A stretch of DNA of 64,000 nucleotides from Bradyrhizobium guangzhouense (GCF_004114955.1 NZ_CP030053.1:5456001-5520000); one strand, 5' to 3'; numbered from the stretch's first letter, positions 38,908 through 48,128 are shown. Numbers and translations: made by a program. The notes: generated from the letters alone by a model not told the origin.

Positions 38908-39816
38908 CTAGAACCCGAATTTCGCCCAAATCGCCCGCGTCTCGACCGCGGAGATCAGCTCGTCCGGCAGCCCGGCCATTGATTCCATGGCCGAAAGCTG
39001 GCCCGCGCCGGGCGATTTCCGCCCCAACAGGTTGGACAGCAGCCCGCTCGGCTGTGCGATCACGGGGGTGAGAACCTTCTCGCCATAGCGGGCACGAAGA
39101 GTTGAGCGGAGATCGCCGATACCGTCGGCCAGCCCGAGCGCGATCGAGCTCTCCCCGGCCCAGTACTCGCCGGTGAACAGGGTGTCGTCCGCGCCCTTGA
39201 GTCTTGCGCCGCGGCTGTCCTTCACCAGCGCGATGAAGATCTGGTGGATCTCGCGCTGAAGCGCCTTCAGCTTGGCGACGTCATCAGGATTTTCCGGGAG
39301 GAACGGATCGAGCATCGCCTTGTGGGCGCCTGCCGTGTAGAGCCGCCGCTCGATGCCGAGCCGCTTGATCGCCTCCTGGAAACCGAAGCTGCCGCCGACC
39401 ACGCCGATCGATCCCAGGATCGAGGACGGGTCGCAGAAGATCTCGTCACCGGCGCAGGCGATCATGTAGCCGCCGGAGGCCGCGACGTCCTCGACGAACA
39501 CCAGCACGGGCAGCTTCTTCTCCGCCGCGAGCTGCTTGATACGCAGATAGACCTGGCGCGACTGCACCGGCGAGCCGCCGGGCGAATTGATCACAAGCGC
39601 GACCGCCTTGGCGTTCCGGTACGAAAACGCCCGCTCCAGCACGCGCGCGACTCCCGCCAGCGTCATGCCCGGACGCAGCGGCGTCACCGCGCCGATGACG
39701 CCTGACAGCCGCACCACGGGCACCACCGCAGCACCGGGGCGGAAGCGCGCCGGCAGATATTGCATGAGCTTGTCGGCCAGGCCGGAATTCTCACGATCGT
39801 TCAATTGTTCGGCCAT
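38908..39816 (-). CDS. S49 family serine peptidase (SppA/SohB-like)
   Basis: A 302-residue signal-peptide-peptidase-like protein. The nucleophile serine is in VEDVAASGGYMIACAGDEIF (AxSGGY) and the general-base lysine in YTAGAHKAMLDPF; INSPGGSP and SSILGSIGVVGG are family motifs. There is no obvious transmembrane anchor, so it may be cytoplasmic or peripheral like short SohB/SppA36 forms. It would cut membrane-released peptides. The start ATG has AGAGGT six bases upstream. Confidence 0.9.
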   Translation of the reverse strand: MAEQLNDRENSGLADKLMQYLPARFRPGAAVVPVVRLSGVIGAVTPLRPGMTLAGVARVLERAFSYRNAKAVALVINSPGGSPVQSRQVYLRIKQLAAEKKLPVLVFVEDVAASGGYMIACAGDEIFCDPSSILGSIGVVGGSFGFQEAIKRLGIERRLYTAGAHKAMLDPFLPENPDDVAKLKALQREIHQIFIALVKDSRGARLKGADDTLFTGEYWAGESSIALGLADGIGDLRSTLRARYGEKVLTPVIAQPSGLLSNLLGRKSPGAGQLSAMESMAGLPDELISAVETRAIWAKFGF

Positions 39817-39929
39817 GCCGTCACCTCTGGTTAACCCTTATTTATCACGCGACTGTCATTGCTGGTGCCTGGAACGTGTTTTGCAGAATCCCTGCTGGGA
39901 AGCTGCAATGAGGCAGCGGAGGAAACGAC

Positions 39930-40028
39930 ATGAAGATCTATCTGCTGCTGATGCTGATGGGCGCGCTCTTTACGGCGATTCGCTTTACGTCCCGGCCGGA
40001 ACAGCAGTCGGAATCGCTTCCCCAGTAA
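39930..40028 (+). CDS. very small membrane-associated protein, 32 aa
   Basis: A 32-codon frame with a very strong ribosome site (GGAGGAAACGAC-ATG). The product MKIYLLLMLMGALFTAIRF is one hydrophobic helix followed by a short polar tail TSRPEQQSESLPQ. It lies between the S49 peptidase and the methyltransferase genes, in the opposite direction. Homology not known to me; the ribosome site is the main evidence. Confidence 0.55.
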   Translation: MKIYLLLMLMGALFTAIRFTSRPEQQSESLPQ

Positions 40029-40032
40029 GCCG

Positions 40033-40800
40033 TCACGGCTCCGCCAGCGGCAAGACCGCTCTCCCTTCCAGAATATTCCGTACCTCTTTTTTAGGCACGC
40101 GTGACTCATCATTGAGCATGAGGCCCGGCAGCAATCGCGTCGGCGCTCGTCCGCCTTTGACCGCGCGCACCAGCACGCGGATCGCAGGACGTCCCACTTC
40201 ACCATGAACCGGCAGGACCGACAGGCTGCCGAAGCCGCGTGACAGCGCTGCCAAGACGTCCGCGATTCCGTCAGCGCGCCAGATCAAGGTCAGCACACCG
40301 TTCGACCTGAGAATGCGCCGCGCTGCATGCACCCAGGCCTGCAGCGTCTCGTCCGTCGCGACATGCGCGGTGTGACGCGCCTGGTCCGGCGAGCCGCGGT
40401 GCCGCGCGGGATCGTTGAAGGGCGGGTTCATCAACACGCAGTCGGCGCTGTCAGGCAAGAGCCCAACGCCTGCGAAGGCCTGCGCATCGGCGGTAACGTC
40501 GAGCACGATCACGTCAGCGACGATCGCATTGGCGGCTGCATTGGCGCGCGCGAGCGCGGCCAGTTCCGGATCGATCTCGACGAGGCAAAGATTGATCCCA
40601 CCGGCGCGCCGGGCCAGCGCGAGGCCGGCCGTGCCGATGCCGGCGCCGAGATCGACCACATGATCGCCGTCGCGGGCCTCGGTCGCGGCCGCAAGCAGAA
40701 TGGCGTCGTGTCCTGCCCGGTGGCCGGATCGCTTCTGCTTGAGCAGCAACTGGCCGCCGAGAAAGGCGTCCTCGGTGAGATCTGTGACGACGTCAATCAT
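40033..40800 (-). CDS. tRNA1(Val) (adenine37-N6)-methyltransferase-like (TrmN6 family)
   Basis: A 255-residue SAM-dependent methyltransferase. The SAM loop VVDLGAGIGTAGLAL (about residues 48-62) and the adenine-N6 catalytic motif NPPFND (about 124-129) place it among N6-adenine RNA/DNA methyltransferases such as TrmN6/YfiC. Its ATG overlaps the end of the DUF2007 gene by eight bases (ATGATTGA), so they are cotranslated. Substrate RNA is inferred. Confidence 0.82.
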   Translation of the reverse strand: MIDVVTDLTEDAFLGGQLLLKQKRSGHRAGHDAILLAAATEARDGDHVVDLGAGIGTAGLALARRAGGINLCLVEIDPELAALARANAAANAIVADVIVLDVTADAQAFAGVGLLPDSADCVLMNPPFNDPARHRGSPDQARHTAHVATDETLQAWVHAARRILRSNGVLTLIWRADGIADVLAALSRGFGSLSVLPVHGEVGRPAIRVLVRAVKGGRAPTRLLPGLMLNDESRVPKKEVRNILEGRAVLPLAEP

Positions 40801-41020
40801 CGCCGCGCAATTCGTGACTGAGGCCCGCTTCGGTCAGCAATTGCCGGGCCTCGCTGGCATCGTCCTCATGGACCAGGATCCGCCTGGGCAGCACGCCGAG
40901 CGAGCCCTCGATGATGCTCATGTTCTGGTCCAGCACCAGATGATGGATGTTGGCGCCGTCGAGCAGCGCGCCGATCGCCGACACCAGCACGATATCGTTG
41001 GTCCGAACCAATTCACGCAA
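40793..41020 (-). CDS. DUF2007 family protein, 75 aa
   Basis: A 75-residue protein MRELVRTNDIVLVSAIGALL...ILVHEDDASEARQLL, matching DUF2007, a small ferredoxin-like-fold protein with a signal-transducer-like look. I start at the TTG at 41020, which has AGGAGG six bases upstream; family members begin at the same residue. It is translated together with the methyltransferase. It diverges from the polyprenyl synthase gene. Function unknown. Confidence 0.82.
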   Translation of the reverse strand: MRELVRTNDIVLVSAIGALLDGANIHHLVLDQNMSIIEGSLGVLPRRILVHEDDASEARQLLTEAGLSHELRGDD

Positions 41021-41151
41021 GACGAGCCTCCTGCCCGAAGGGGGTGAAAGCGGCAAATGTCAATGGTTCCACAGGCCTTGCCGCATCCCCGTCCAGTTTC
41101 TATTGTCTTTCCATCAGAATAGCCCCTCCGGGGCAAATATTGGAGACCGGC

Positions 41152-42159
41152 GTGGCCGTCATCGTACCTTTCGAAACTCCCGGCGCGTCGATCGAAGAGC
41201 TGGTTGCCCTTGTGGCCCCCGACATGGAGCGCGTCAACGCCACGATCCTGTCGCGGACCGGATCTGACGTGACCATGATCCCGGAGGTCGCCAACCATTT
41301 GATCTCCTCCGGCGGCAAGCGGCTGCGGCCGATGCTGACGCTGGCGATGGCCAACCTCGCCGGCTACACCGGCGACGGCCACATCAAGCTCGCTGCCTCC
41401 GTCGAGTTCATGCACACCGCCACGCTGCTCCACGACGACGTCGTCGACGAGAGCGAGATGCGCCGCGGCAAGCTCTCGGCGCGCATGCTCTGGGGCAACG
41501 AGGCGAGCGTCTTGGTCGGCGACTTTCTGCTCGGCCAGGCCTTCCGCATGATGGTCGAGGTCGGCTCGCTGCGCGCGCTCGACATCCTGTCGGCTGCCGC
41601 CGCCACCATCGCCGAGGGTGAGGTGATGCAGCTTGCCGCCGCCAAGAACACGGCGACCACCGAGGACGAATATCTCGCCGTGATCCGCGGCAAGACCGCC
41701 GAGCTGTTCGCCGCGGCCTGCGAGGTCGGCCCCGTGATCGCCAACCGCCCCAAGGCCGAGCAGACCGCCTGCCGCTCGGTCGGCATGAATCTCGGCATCG
41801 CCTTCCAGCTCGTCGACGACGTGCTCGACTATGGCGGCAAGAGCGCGAAACTCGGCAAGAACACCGGCGACGATTTCCGCGAAGGCAAGATCACCCTGCC
41901 CGTCGTGCTCGCCTTCCGCCGCGGCAACGACACCGAGCGCGCCTTCTGGATCAGGGCGCTGGAACGCGGCGAGATCGGCGATGCCGATCTCGACCATGCC
42001 ATCGGCCTGATGAACAAGCACCGTGCGCTCGAGGACACGCTCAGCCGCGCCCAGCACTACGGCGCCATGGCGGTAGACGCACTCGCGCTGTTCCCATCCT
42101 CGCCGATGAAGAGCGCGCTGGAGCAGGTGGTGGCATTCTGCCTGGCACGGTCGCATTAG
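41152..42159 (+). CDS. polyprenyl diphosphate synthase (octaprenyl/decaprenyl type)
   Basis: A 335-residue trans-isoprenyl diphosphate synthase that makes the ubiquinone side chain from farnesyl-PP and IPP. The two aspartate-rich motifs are LLHDDVVDESEMRRG (first) and FQLVDDVLDYGG (second), with GGKRLRPML near the N-terminus. In this group a decaprenyl product (Q10) is usual, so a ddsA-type role is likely, but the chain length is not read from sequence. I chose GTG 41152 with GGAG eight bases upstream instead of the earlier in-frame ATG. Confidence 0.92.
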   Translation: MAVIVPFETPGASIEELVALVAPDMERVNATILSRTGSDVTMIPEVANHLISSGGKRLRPMLTLAMANLAGYTGDGHIKLAASVEFMHTATLLHDDVVDESEMRRGKLSARMLWGNEASVLVGDFLLGQAFRMMVEVGSLRALDILSAAAATIAEGEVMQLAAAKNTATTEDEYLAVIRGKTAELFAAACEVGPVIANRPKAEQTACRSVGMNLGIAFQLVDDVLDYGGKSAKLGKNTGDDFREGKITLPVVLAFRRGNDTERAFWIRALERGEIGDADLDHAIGLMNKHRALEDTLSRAQHYGAMAVDALALFPSSPMKSALEQVVAFCLARSH

Positions 42160-42198
42160 GCTTTCGCGCTTAGGTCTGGGTGCTCTTCAATCATCGGT

Positions 42199-42328
42199 GT
42201 CGTCCCGGCCAAGGCCGGGACCCATACCGCCTGATCTATCGATAGAACAGGTGTGCCGGTACCAATAACGACCATTCCGACCCAAACCACTCCCTGTGGC
42301 TATGGGTCCCGGCCTTCGCCGGGACGAC
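42199..42328. repeat. interspersed inverted repeat, family A, copy 3
   Basis: Ends GTCGTCCCGGCCAAGGCCGG and CCGGCCTTCGCCGGGACGAC. Its reverse complement core shares CCATAGCCACAGGGAG and GTATGGG with copy 2 at 26593, so this copy is inserted in the opposite orientation. It follows the polyprenyl synthase gene. Confidence 0.8.
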
Positions 42329-42360
42329 AGCGGTGAGTTAGGCCCCGGCCGTCTCCTCAT

Positions 42361-42436
42361 CATTGCGAGCCGAGCGAAGCGATCCAGAATCCCTTGCGGA
42401 AACAGTCTGGATTGCTTCGCTACGCTCGCAATGACG
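42361..42436. repeat. interspersed inverted repeat, family B, copy 1
   Basis: CATTGCGAGCCGAGCGAAGC...ATCCAGAATC on the left and TCTGGATTGCTTCG...CGCAATGACG on the right are inverted. A second copy is at 51075-51161. Together with the adjacent family A copy it fills most of the 469-base gap between polyprenyl synthase and the HxlR gene; I see no gene there. Confidence 0.75.
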
Positions 42437-42590
42437 GAGTATGTCGCGCGGCAATCGCTCAGCAGCTTGCATCTCAAACCGCAGCGACAAGGTCTGTCAC
42501 AGCAGCGACTCTCGCCACACCAACAGTGTCACAGTCGCGTCCCTCCAACCCATCACCCGCTCCACCCCATATCCGTTCGTGTTCGCAGTT

Positions 42591-42607
42591 ACTTGCATTT
42601 TGCAAGT
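42591..42607. promoter_or_regulatory. palindromic operator upstream of the HxlR gene
   Basis: ACTTGCATTTTGCAAGT is a perfect palindrome (seven-base arms, three-base centre) located 22-38 bases upstream of the HxlR start. HxlR/DUF24 regulators typically bind TACT-type half sites around their own promoters, so this is a likely autoregulatory site. Confidence 0.7.
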
Positions 42608-42628
42608 CACTCCACTACCTTTCCCGCC

Positions 42629-43144
42629 ATGCAGCCCAAATCCCCCTCCATCCAGGAATGTCCGGTCGGCCGCGCCGTGGAGATGGTGGGGGAATGGTGG
42701 AGCATCTTGATCCTGCGGGATGCGCTTCAAGGATCGACGCGCTTTGACGAGTTCGAGCGCAATCTCGGCATTGCGCCGAACATCCTGTCGCGGCGCCTCG
42801 CCCATCTCACCAAGACCGGCATGTTCGTCCGCCGCCGCTATCAGGAGCGGCCGCCGCGTTACGAATATGTGCTGACCGACAAGGCGCGGGATTTCTTTCC
42901 GGTGATCGCGACGCTGCTGGCCTGGGGCAACAGGCATCTCGCGCCGAAGGGCGAATCCATCCTGCTGGCCGACAGGAACGATCGTCGGCCGCTCGATCCG
43001 ATCGTGGTCGACGCCGCCGACAGGCAACCGATCACGCTCGCCAATGCAGTTGTGATCGCAGGCCCGGCCGCGAGCCGCCTGATGCGGCGGCGGCTCACCT
43101 CGCTCAAAGCCATGAACCCGGACCTCGCGCCGGCTGGAGATTGA
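42629..43144 (+). CDS. HxlR family winged-helix regulator
   Basis: A 171-residue regulator. The HxlR (DUF24) winged helix spans residues 10-105: CPVGRAVEMVGEWWSILILRDAL with its conserved N-terminal cysteine (Cys11), GIAPNILSRRLAHLTKTGM and RYEYVLTDKARDFFPVI. The Cys near the first helix is the usual redox or electrophile sensor. A palindrome lies directly upstream. Its TGA is one base before the ketoacyl-synthase ATG, so the two form an operon. The longer frame upstream runs through repeats and is not used. Confidence 0.88.
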   Translation: MQPKSPSIQECPVGRAVEMVGEWWSILILRDALQGSTRFDEFERNLGIAPNILSRRLAHLTKTGMFVRRRYQERPPRYEYVLTDKARDFFPVIATLLAWGNRHLAPKGESILLADRNDRRPLDPIVVDAADRQPITLANAVVIAGPAASRLMRRRLTSLKAMNPDLAPAGD

Positions 43145-43145
43145 C

Positions 43146-44408
43146 ATGCGTCGTATCGTCGTGACGGGAATGGGCGCGGTGTCGCCGCTCGGCTGTGGTG
43201 TCGAGATCTCCTGGCGCCGGCTGCTTGCCGGCCAGAGCGGGCTGCGCCCGCTGCCGCAATGGTCGCAGGCCTTGCCCGGGCGTACTGCCGGCCTCGTGCC
43301 CGACAAGGCCGATGACACCGAAGGCGGCTTCGACCCGGCGCAGGCCGCAGCGCCAAAAGACCAGCGCAAGATGGACCGGTTCATCCTGTTTGCCCTGCTC
43401 GCTACCGCTGAAGCGGTCGCACAGGCCGGATGGACACCGCAGGATGCATCTGCGCTGGAGCGGACCGCAACGGTCATCGGCTCCGGCGTCGGCGGCTTCC
43501 CGGCCATGGCGGAGGCCGTGCGCATCACCGAGCAGCGCGGCCCGCGCCGGCTGTCGCCGTTCACAATCCCCTCGTTCCTCGCCAACCTCGCCGCCGGCCA
43601 CGTCTCGATCAAATATGGCTTCAAGGGTGCGCTGGGCACGCCGGTCACGGCGTGTGCCGCCGGCGTGCAGGCGATCGGCGATGCCGCACGCATGATCCGA
43701 TCAGGCGAAGCTGATGTGGCGATCTGCGGCGGCGCGGAAGCCTGCATCGACATCGTCAGCCTCGGCGGCTTTGCGGCGGCCCGCGCGCTGTCGAGCGCCT
43801 ACAACGACGAGCCCACGCGTGCCTCACGCCCGTTCGATCGCTACCGCGACGGCTTTGTGATGGGCGAAGGCGCCGGCATTCTGGTGATCGAGGAGCTGGA
43901 ACATGCGCTGGCGCGCGGCGCGACGCCGATCGCCGAGCTCGTGGGATATGGCACCACCGCCGATGCCTATCACATGACGTCGGGTCCACCCGACGGCGAC
44001 GGCGCCCGCCGCGCCATGGAGATCGCACTCCGGCAGGCAAACCTTGCGCCCTCAGACGTACAGCACCTCAACGCGCATGCAACCTCGACACCGGCCGGGG
44101 ACGAGAGCGAGCTTGGCGCGATCGGCGCGCTGTTCGGCCGCAACAAATCCATCGCGGTCAGCGCGACCAAATCGGCAACCGGCCATCTGCTCGGCGCCGC
44201 CGGCGGCCTGGAGGCGATCTTCACCGTGCTCGCCCTGCGCGACCAGATCGCACCACCGACGCTCAATTTCGAAAACCCGGATGCGGGCGCGGAAGGGATC
44301 GACATCGTTTCCGGTGCTGCGCGTCCGATGCCGATGCAGCACGCGATCACGAACGGCTTTGGCTTCGGCGGGGTGAACGCCAGCGCGATCTTCCGCCGCA
44401 CCGGCTAG
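43146..44408 (+). CDS. beta-ketoacyl-ACP synthase II-like (FabF family)
   Basis: A 420-residue condensing enzyme. The Cys-His-His triad is visible: TACAAGVQAIG (nucleophile), HATSTPAGDESE and KSATGHLLGAAGG. It elongates acyl-ACP with malonyl-ACP. It is probably an accessory KAS, because there is no acpP or fab cluster here and it is cotranscribed with an HxlR regulator. Sequence is somewhat divergent at the N-terminus (GCGVEISWRRLLAGQSG), as in accessory or specialised synthases. Confidence 0.88.
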   Translation: MRRIVVTGMGAVSPLGCGVEISWRRLLAGQSGLRPLPQWSQALPGRTAGLVPDKADDTEGGFDPAQAAAPKDQRKMDRFILFALLATAEAVAQAGWTPQDASALERTATVIGSGVGGFPAMAEAVRITEQRGPRRLSPFTIPSFLANLAAGHVSIKYGFKGALGTPVTACAAGVQAIGDAARMIRSGEADVAICGGAEACIDIVSLGGFAAARALSSAYNDEPTRASRPFDRYRDGFVMGEGAGILVIEELEHALARGATPIAELVGYGTTADAYHMTSGPPDGDGARRAMEIALRQANLAPSDVQHLNAHATSTPAGDESELGAIGALFGRNKSIAVSATKSATGHLLGAAGGLEAIFTVLALRDQIAPPTLNFENPDAGAEGIDIVSGAARPMPMQHAITNGFGFGGVNASAIFRRTG

Positions 44409-44545
44409 CGGGCGCGGAAGCTCCGTGATTCAACCGACGCCTGGCGGCGGAACGCCCCCGAAGCGAGCGTGAGCGATTGCTTGTCGAATGCCTGGCGGCA
44501 GGCTAGTTCAGGGCATCTGCCATCAGTCCAGGGGATCGCGACCCG

Positions 44546-45421
44546 ATGCTCGACCCGCAAAGCCGCTTCTATGAATCGCACGGCCTGCGGCTGCATTATG
44601 CCGATTGGGGCAACGCGGGCGCGCCGCCGCTCATTCTGGTGCATGGCGGCCGCGATCATTGCCGAAGCTGGGACGCCATTGCCCGCTCGCTGCATCCGCA
44701 TTTTCATGTGATCGCGCCCGATTTGCGTGGCCATGGCGATTCCGATTGGACCAAGGGCGGCAGCTACGCGCTGACCGAATATGTCTACGATCTCGTCCAG
44801 CTCGTCCGCAGCATAGCAGCGCCTCGTGTGACGCTGATCGGCCATTCCATGGGCGGCATGGTGAGCCTGATCTTCTCGGGATCGTTCCCCGAACTGGTCG
44901 ACAAGCTCGTCGTGCTCGACGGCGTGACGATGCTGCCCGATTCACCCAAGCCACCGACACATGAACGTATCGGCAAATGGGTCAGCCAGCTCGACAGGCT
45001 GCACGACCGCACGGCGCGCCGCTATCCAACGCTGGAGGACGCCGCGGCGCAGATGGTGCTTCACAACAAGCGCCTCACCCGTGACCTCGCGCTGCATCTT
45101 GCCACGCATGGCGCACGACAGAACGAGGACGGCACCTATAGCTGGAAGTTCGATCCCTATCAGCGTGTCAGCGCACCGCACCGGCTCTGGCCGGAGGATC
45201 ACACTGCGCTATGGTCGCGCATCGCCTGTCCGACCCTGCTGCTGAACGCCGGCGAGAGCTTTCTCGCCGGCGCGCGCTCGGCCGGCCTGGAGCGCTATTT
45301 CCAGCAGGCGCGGATCGCCACCATCGCCGGCGCCGGGCACTGGTTGCAGCACGACAAGCCGGATGAGGTGCTGGGTGAGATCCGGAAATTTCTCGGGCTG
45401 GAGGAGGATGGAACGGGCTAG
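44546..45421 (+). CDS. alpha/beta hydrolase
   Basis: A 291-residue alpha/beta-fold hydrolase. Oxyanion motif LVHGGRDHCRSW, nucleophile elbow IGHSMGG, and C-terminal histidine in GAGHWLQHDKP are all present; the acid is probably in LLLNAGES. A WPEDHTALW cap segment is typical of the group. It ends with TAG within CTAG shared with the converging ispE stop. The ribosome site is weak. Substrate unknown; esters or epoxides are possible. Confidence 0.85.
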   Translation: MLDPQSRFYESHGLRLHYADWGNAGAPPLILVHGGRDHCRSWDAIARSLHPHFHVIAPDLRGHGDSDWTKGGSYALTEYVYDLVQLVRSIAAPRVTLIGHSMGGMVSLIFSGSFPELVDKLVVLDGVTMLPDSPKPPTHERIGKWVSQLDRLHDRTARRYPTLEDAAAQMVLHNKRLTRDLALHLATHGARQNEDGTYSWKFDPYQRVSAPHRLWPEDHTALWSRIACPTLLLNAGESFLAGARSAGLERYFQQARIATIAGAGHWLQHDKPDEVLGEIRKFLGLEEDGTG

Positions 45422-46302
45422 CTCAACGTCCCCGCATGCACCCACCAGCCGGGGTGATCCCTGCGAATCTTCTCTGCGGCGGCATGCGCATCCGCCGGCG
45501 CGCCGTAGATCGCAAAGCACGTCGCGCCGGAGCCGGACATGCGCGCCAGCTTGACGCCGGCGGAATCGCGCAAAGCGCCAAGTACGTTGCCGATGACGGG
45601 CTCGATGCGCATTGCAGGGGCTTCGAGATCATTGGCGACGGTTTCGAGGACCTCGACCCAGTCCGCGATCGACCCGCCCGTCTCCGGCCAGGCCGGAGCT
45701 CCGAGGACCGAGGTGGCCCCGACCAGCAATTCGCCGTTGCGCAGTCCCAGCGCCTGGAACACATCCTTGGTCGCGACCGGCACGCGCGGATTGACCATGA
45801 CGCAGGGCATGCTCGGCAGAGGCAGCGGCAGCAACTGCTCGCCGACGCCGGTCATATCGCAGGCGCGCGAGAGCAGGCACACCGGCACATCTGCGCCGGT
45901 CGACAGCGCAACCTTCTGCAGCCTGGGATCATCGAGCGACAAATTGTTGAGACGCGCGAGCAGGCGCAGCGCCGCGGCCGCGTCCGCCGAGCCGCCGCCG
46001 ATCCCGGCTGCGACCGGCAAGACCTTGTCGAGCGCGAAGGCACCGAGCTTCAGATTCGGCACGGCTTCGGCCAACAGCTTGGCGGCCTTGAACACGAGAT
46101 TGTCTGAGGTCTCGCCGCAGGCGGCCGCGAGCGGCCCCGTGGTCGCAAGCTTCAGCTCGCCCCCCGGCTCCAGCGTCAATCGGTCGGCACAATCGGCAAA
46201 CGCAACCACGCTTTCGAGATCATGATAGCCGTCGGCGCGACGGCCGACCACGCGAAGGCTCAAATTGACCTTCGCGCGCCCTTCTTCAATCAACGCCGCC
46301 AT
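45418..46302 (-). CDS. ispE: 4-diphosphocytidyl-2-C-methyl-D-erythritol kinase
   Basis: A 294-residue GHMP kinase that phosphorylates CDP-methylerythritol in the MEP isoprenoid pathway. Motifs are AKVNLSLRVVGRRADGYHDL at the N-terminus, the ATP loop PVAAGIGGGSADAAAAL (about residues 92-108) and the C-terminal MSGSGATCFAIY. It converges with the alpha/beta hydrolase gene, the two stop codons overlapping in one CTAG. The upstream neighbour is a TPR protein gene on the same strand. Confidence 0.95.
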   Translation of the reverse strand: MAALIEEGRAKVNLSLRVVGRRADGYHDLESVVAFADCADRLTLEPGGELKLATTGPLAAACGETSDNLVFKAAKLLAEAVPNLKLGAFALDKVLPVAAGIGGGSADAAAALRLLARLNNLSLDDPRLQKVALSTGADVPVCLLSRACDMTGVGEQLLPLPLPSMPCVMVNPRVPVATKDVFQALGLRNGELLVGATSVLGAPAWPETGGSIADWVEVLETVANDLEAPAMRIEPVIGNVLGALRDSAGVKLARMSGSGATCFAIYGAPADAHAAAEKIRRDHPGWWVHAGTLS

Positions 46303-46331
46303 CGGCGATACGCCCCCAGAACTTAGCGAGA

Positions 46332-48128
46332 TTAGCCGCCCTTGCCGTCGTCTTTCTTCTTGTCCGCCTGTGCGGCCGAAGAATTCGAACTGTCATCCGT
46401 CATGCCGTTGGCGATCTTGGCTTCGATCTTCGGCAGATCGTCCGGCTCGGGCTTGAGGTCGCGGGCGTGCGCCCACTGGAATTTGGCTTCCAGCGTGCGG
46501 CCGACGCGCCAATAGGCGTCGCCGAGATGGTCGTTGATGGTGGGATCCTCGGGCTTGAGGTCGATCGCGCGCTCGAGGTTCTTCACCGCCTCTTCGTAAT
46601 TGCCGATACGGTAATAGGCCCAGCCGAGGGAGTCGACGATGTAGCCGTCGTCGGGACGCTGCTCGACGGCACGCTTGATCATCTTCATGCCTTCGTCCAG
46701 GTTCACACCCTGGTCGATCCAGGAATAGCCGAGATAGTTGAGGACATGCGGCTGGTCGGGTTGCAGCTCGAGCGCCTTCTTCATGTCGGCTTCGGCCTTG
46801 CCCCACTGCTTGGAGCGCTCCTCGCAGATGCCACGATAATAGTACCAGACGCTGTTGGCCTTGTCGTTTCCGGCCGGCAGCACGTCGATGCCTTGCGAAT
46901 AGGTCGCACCGCAGTCGCCGAACTTCTTGCGGCCGCGCTCGAGATTGCCGAGCGCCATGATCGCTTCGATATCCTTGGAGTCCTCCGAGATCACGCTCTT
47001 GAGGATCTTGATCGCCTCGTCGCTGCGGTCGGCGGAATCCAGGTCAATGGCGAGCTGGATCTGCGCATTGCGCTTCAACGGCGAGGATGACGGCACGCGC
47101 TCATAGATCTTGATCGCCATCTGCGGCCGCTTCACCGATTCGTAGAGGTCGGCGAGCGAGAGCAAGGCCAGCGGATGGCTGGGCTGCAGGTAGAGTGCGA
47201 GCTGGAGATAGACCAGCGCCAGATCCTCGCCGCCGCGGCGGGTCAGGGTGGCGCCGATGCCGTAGAGCGCCTCGGCCGCACCGGCCTGCGCGGAATCGAC
47301 CAGCGGCGGCAGCTTCTTGCCGGCCTTGGTCTCGCGCAGCCCCTCCTCGATCAGCGGATGACGGGGGAGCTTCTTGTCGAAGGCTTCATAGACCGCGGTC
47401 GCCGAGGCCGCGTCCTTGTTGCGCGACAGCCAGCGTGCATAGGCCTCGCTGACGCGCAGCATGGAATCGTCGAGCTTGTAGGCGCGCTCGAAGCGGACGC
47501 CGGCGTCCTTCTCCTTGCCGGCGTTCTCGAGGATCATGCCGGCATGCAGGTCCTTGAACAGCGGATACCATTCCGGGCCCGCCAGCTTGTCGATGGTGGC
47601 AACAGCGCCCTTGGCATCGCCGGCACCATAGGCGGCCCAGCCGGACAGCAGCGTCGCGACGAGATCGGTGATGGGTCCCCGAACCGACTGGTTGATGTTG
47701 CTCTGCGCGCTCGGATATTTCTTGAGCTTCAGATCATGCACGCCAACCACGAGGCGCGCGATGCGGTTGGTCTTGTCGATGGTGAGAATGCGCTCGGCGA
47801 GCTTGACCGCTTCCTCGATGTCGCCGTCGTCGACCGAAGAGATGAAGGCGCGGTCGAGCAGCTCGTTGTTCTTGGGGTCGGTCCGCAGCGCGGAGCGGTA
47901 GAAGGCGGCGGCGGAGGTCGCATCGCGCTCGACGCTGGCGTGGCGGGCGGCGAGATAGCTGCCGGCGGTGGTGAGCGACTTCAGATCGTTTCGGGTCGGA
48001 AACTGCGCCGCCGTGTCGGCCGGATGGTCCGGCGTCTGCGCCAGCCCCGCGCCGGGGACCGCCATGATCGCAGAGCCGGCAAGGGCGATGGCAGCAGCAG
48101 TCCAGCGGTTGAAACGATTTGAAAACAT
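46332..48128 (-). CDS. exported tetratricopeptide-repeat protein
   Basis: A 598-residue protein with a signal peptide (AAAIALAGSAIMAVPGAGLAQ, cleavage near 31). The rest is a superhelix of TPR units, best seen near the C-terminus (PHVLNYLGYSWIDQG..., DGYIVDSLGWAYYRIGNYEEAVKNLERAI, PTINDHLGDAYWRVGR). The final 35 residues are a charged Lys/Asp tail. It resembles alphaproteobacterial periplasmic TPR proteins with ill-defined roles in envelope assembly. It lies directly ahead of ispE on the same strand (29-base gap), so cotranscription is likely. Start ATG 48128. Confidence 0.85.
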   Translation of the reverse strand: MFSNRFNRWTAAAIALAGSAIMAVPGAGLAQTPDHPADTAAQFPTRNDLKSLTTAGSYLAARHASVERDATSAAAFYRSALRTDPKNNELLDRAFISSVDDGDIEEAVKLAERILTIDKTNRIARLVVGVHDLKLKKYPSAQSNINQSVRGPITDLVATLLSGWAAYGAGDAKGAVATIDKLAGPEWYPLFKDLHAGMILENAGKEKDAGVRFERAYKLDDSMLRVSEAYARWLSRNKDAASATAVYEAFDKKLPRHPLIEEGLRETKAGKKLPPLVDSAQAGAAEALYGIGATLTRRGGEDLALVYLQLALYLQPSHPLALLSLADLYESVKRPQMAIKIYERVPSSSPLKRNAQIQLAIDLDSADRSDEAIKILKSVISEDSKDIEAIMALGNLERGRKKFGDCGATYSQGIDVLPAGNDKANSVWYYYRGICEERSKQWGKAEADMKKALELQPDQPHVLNYLGYSWIDQGVNLDEGMKMIKRAVEQRPDDGYIVDSLGWAYYRIGNYEEAVKNLERAIDLKPEDPTINDHLGDAYWRVGRTLEAKFQWAHARDLKPEPDDLPKIEAKIANGMTDDSSNSSAAQADKKKDDGKGG

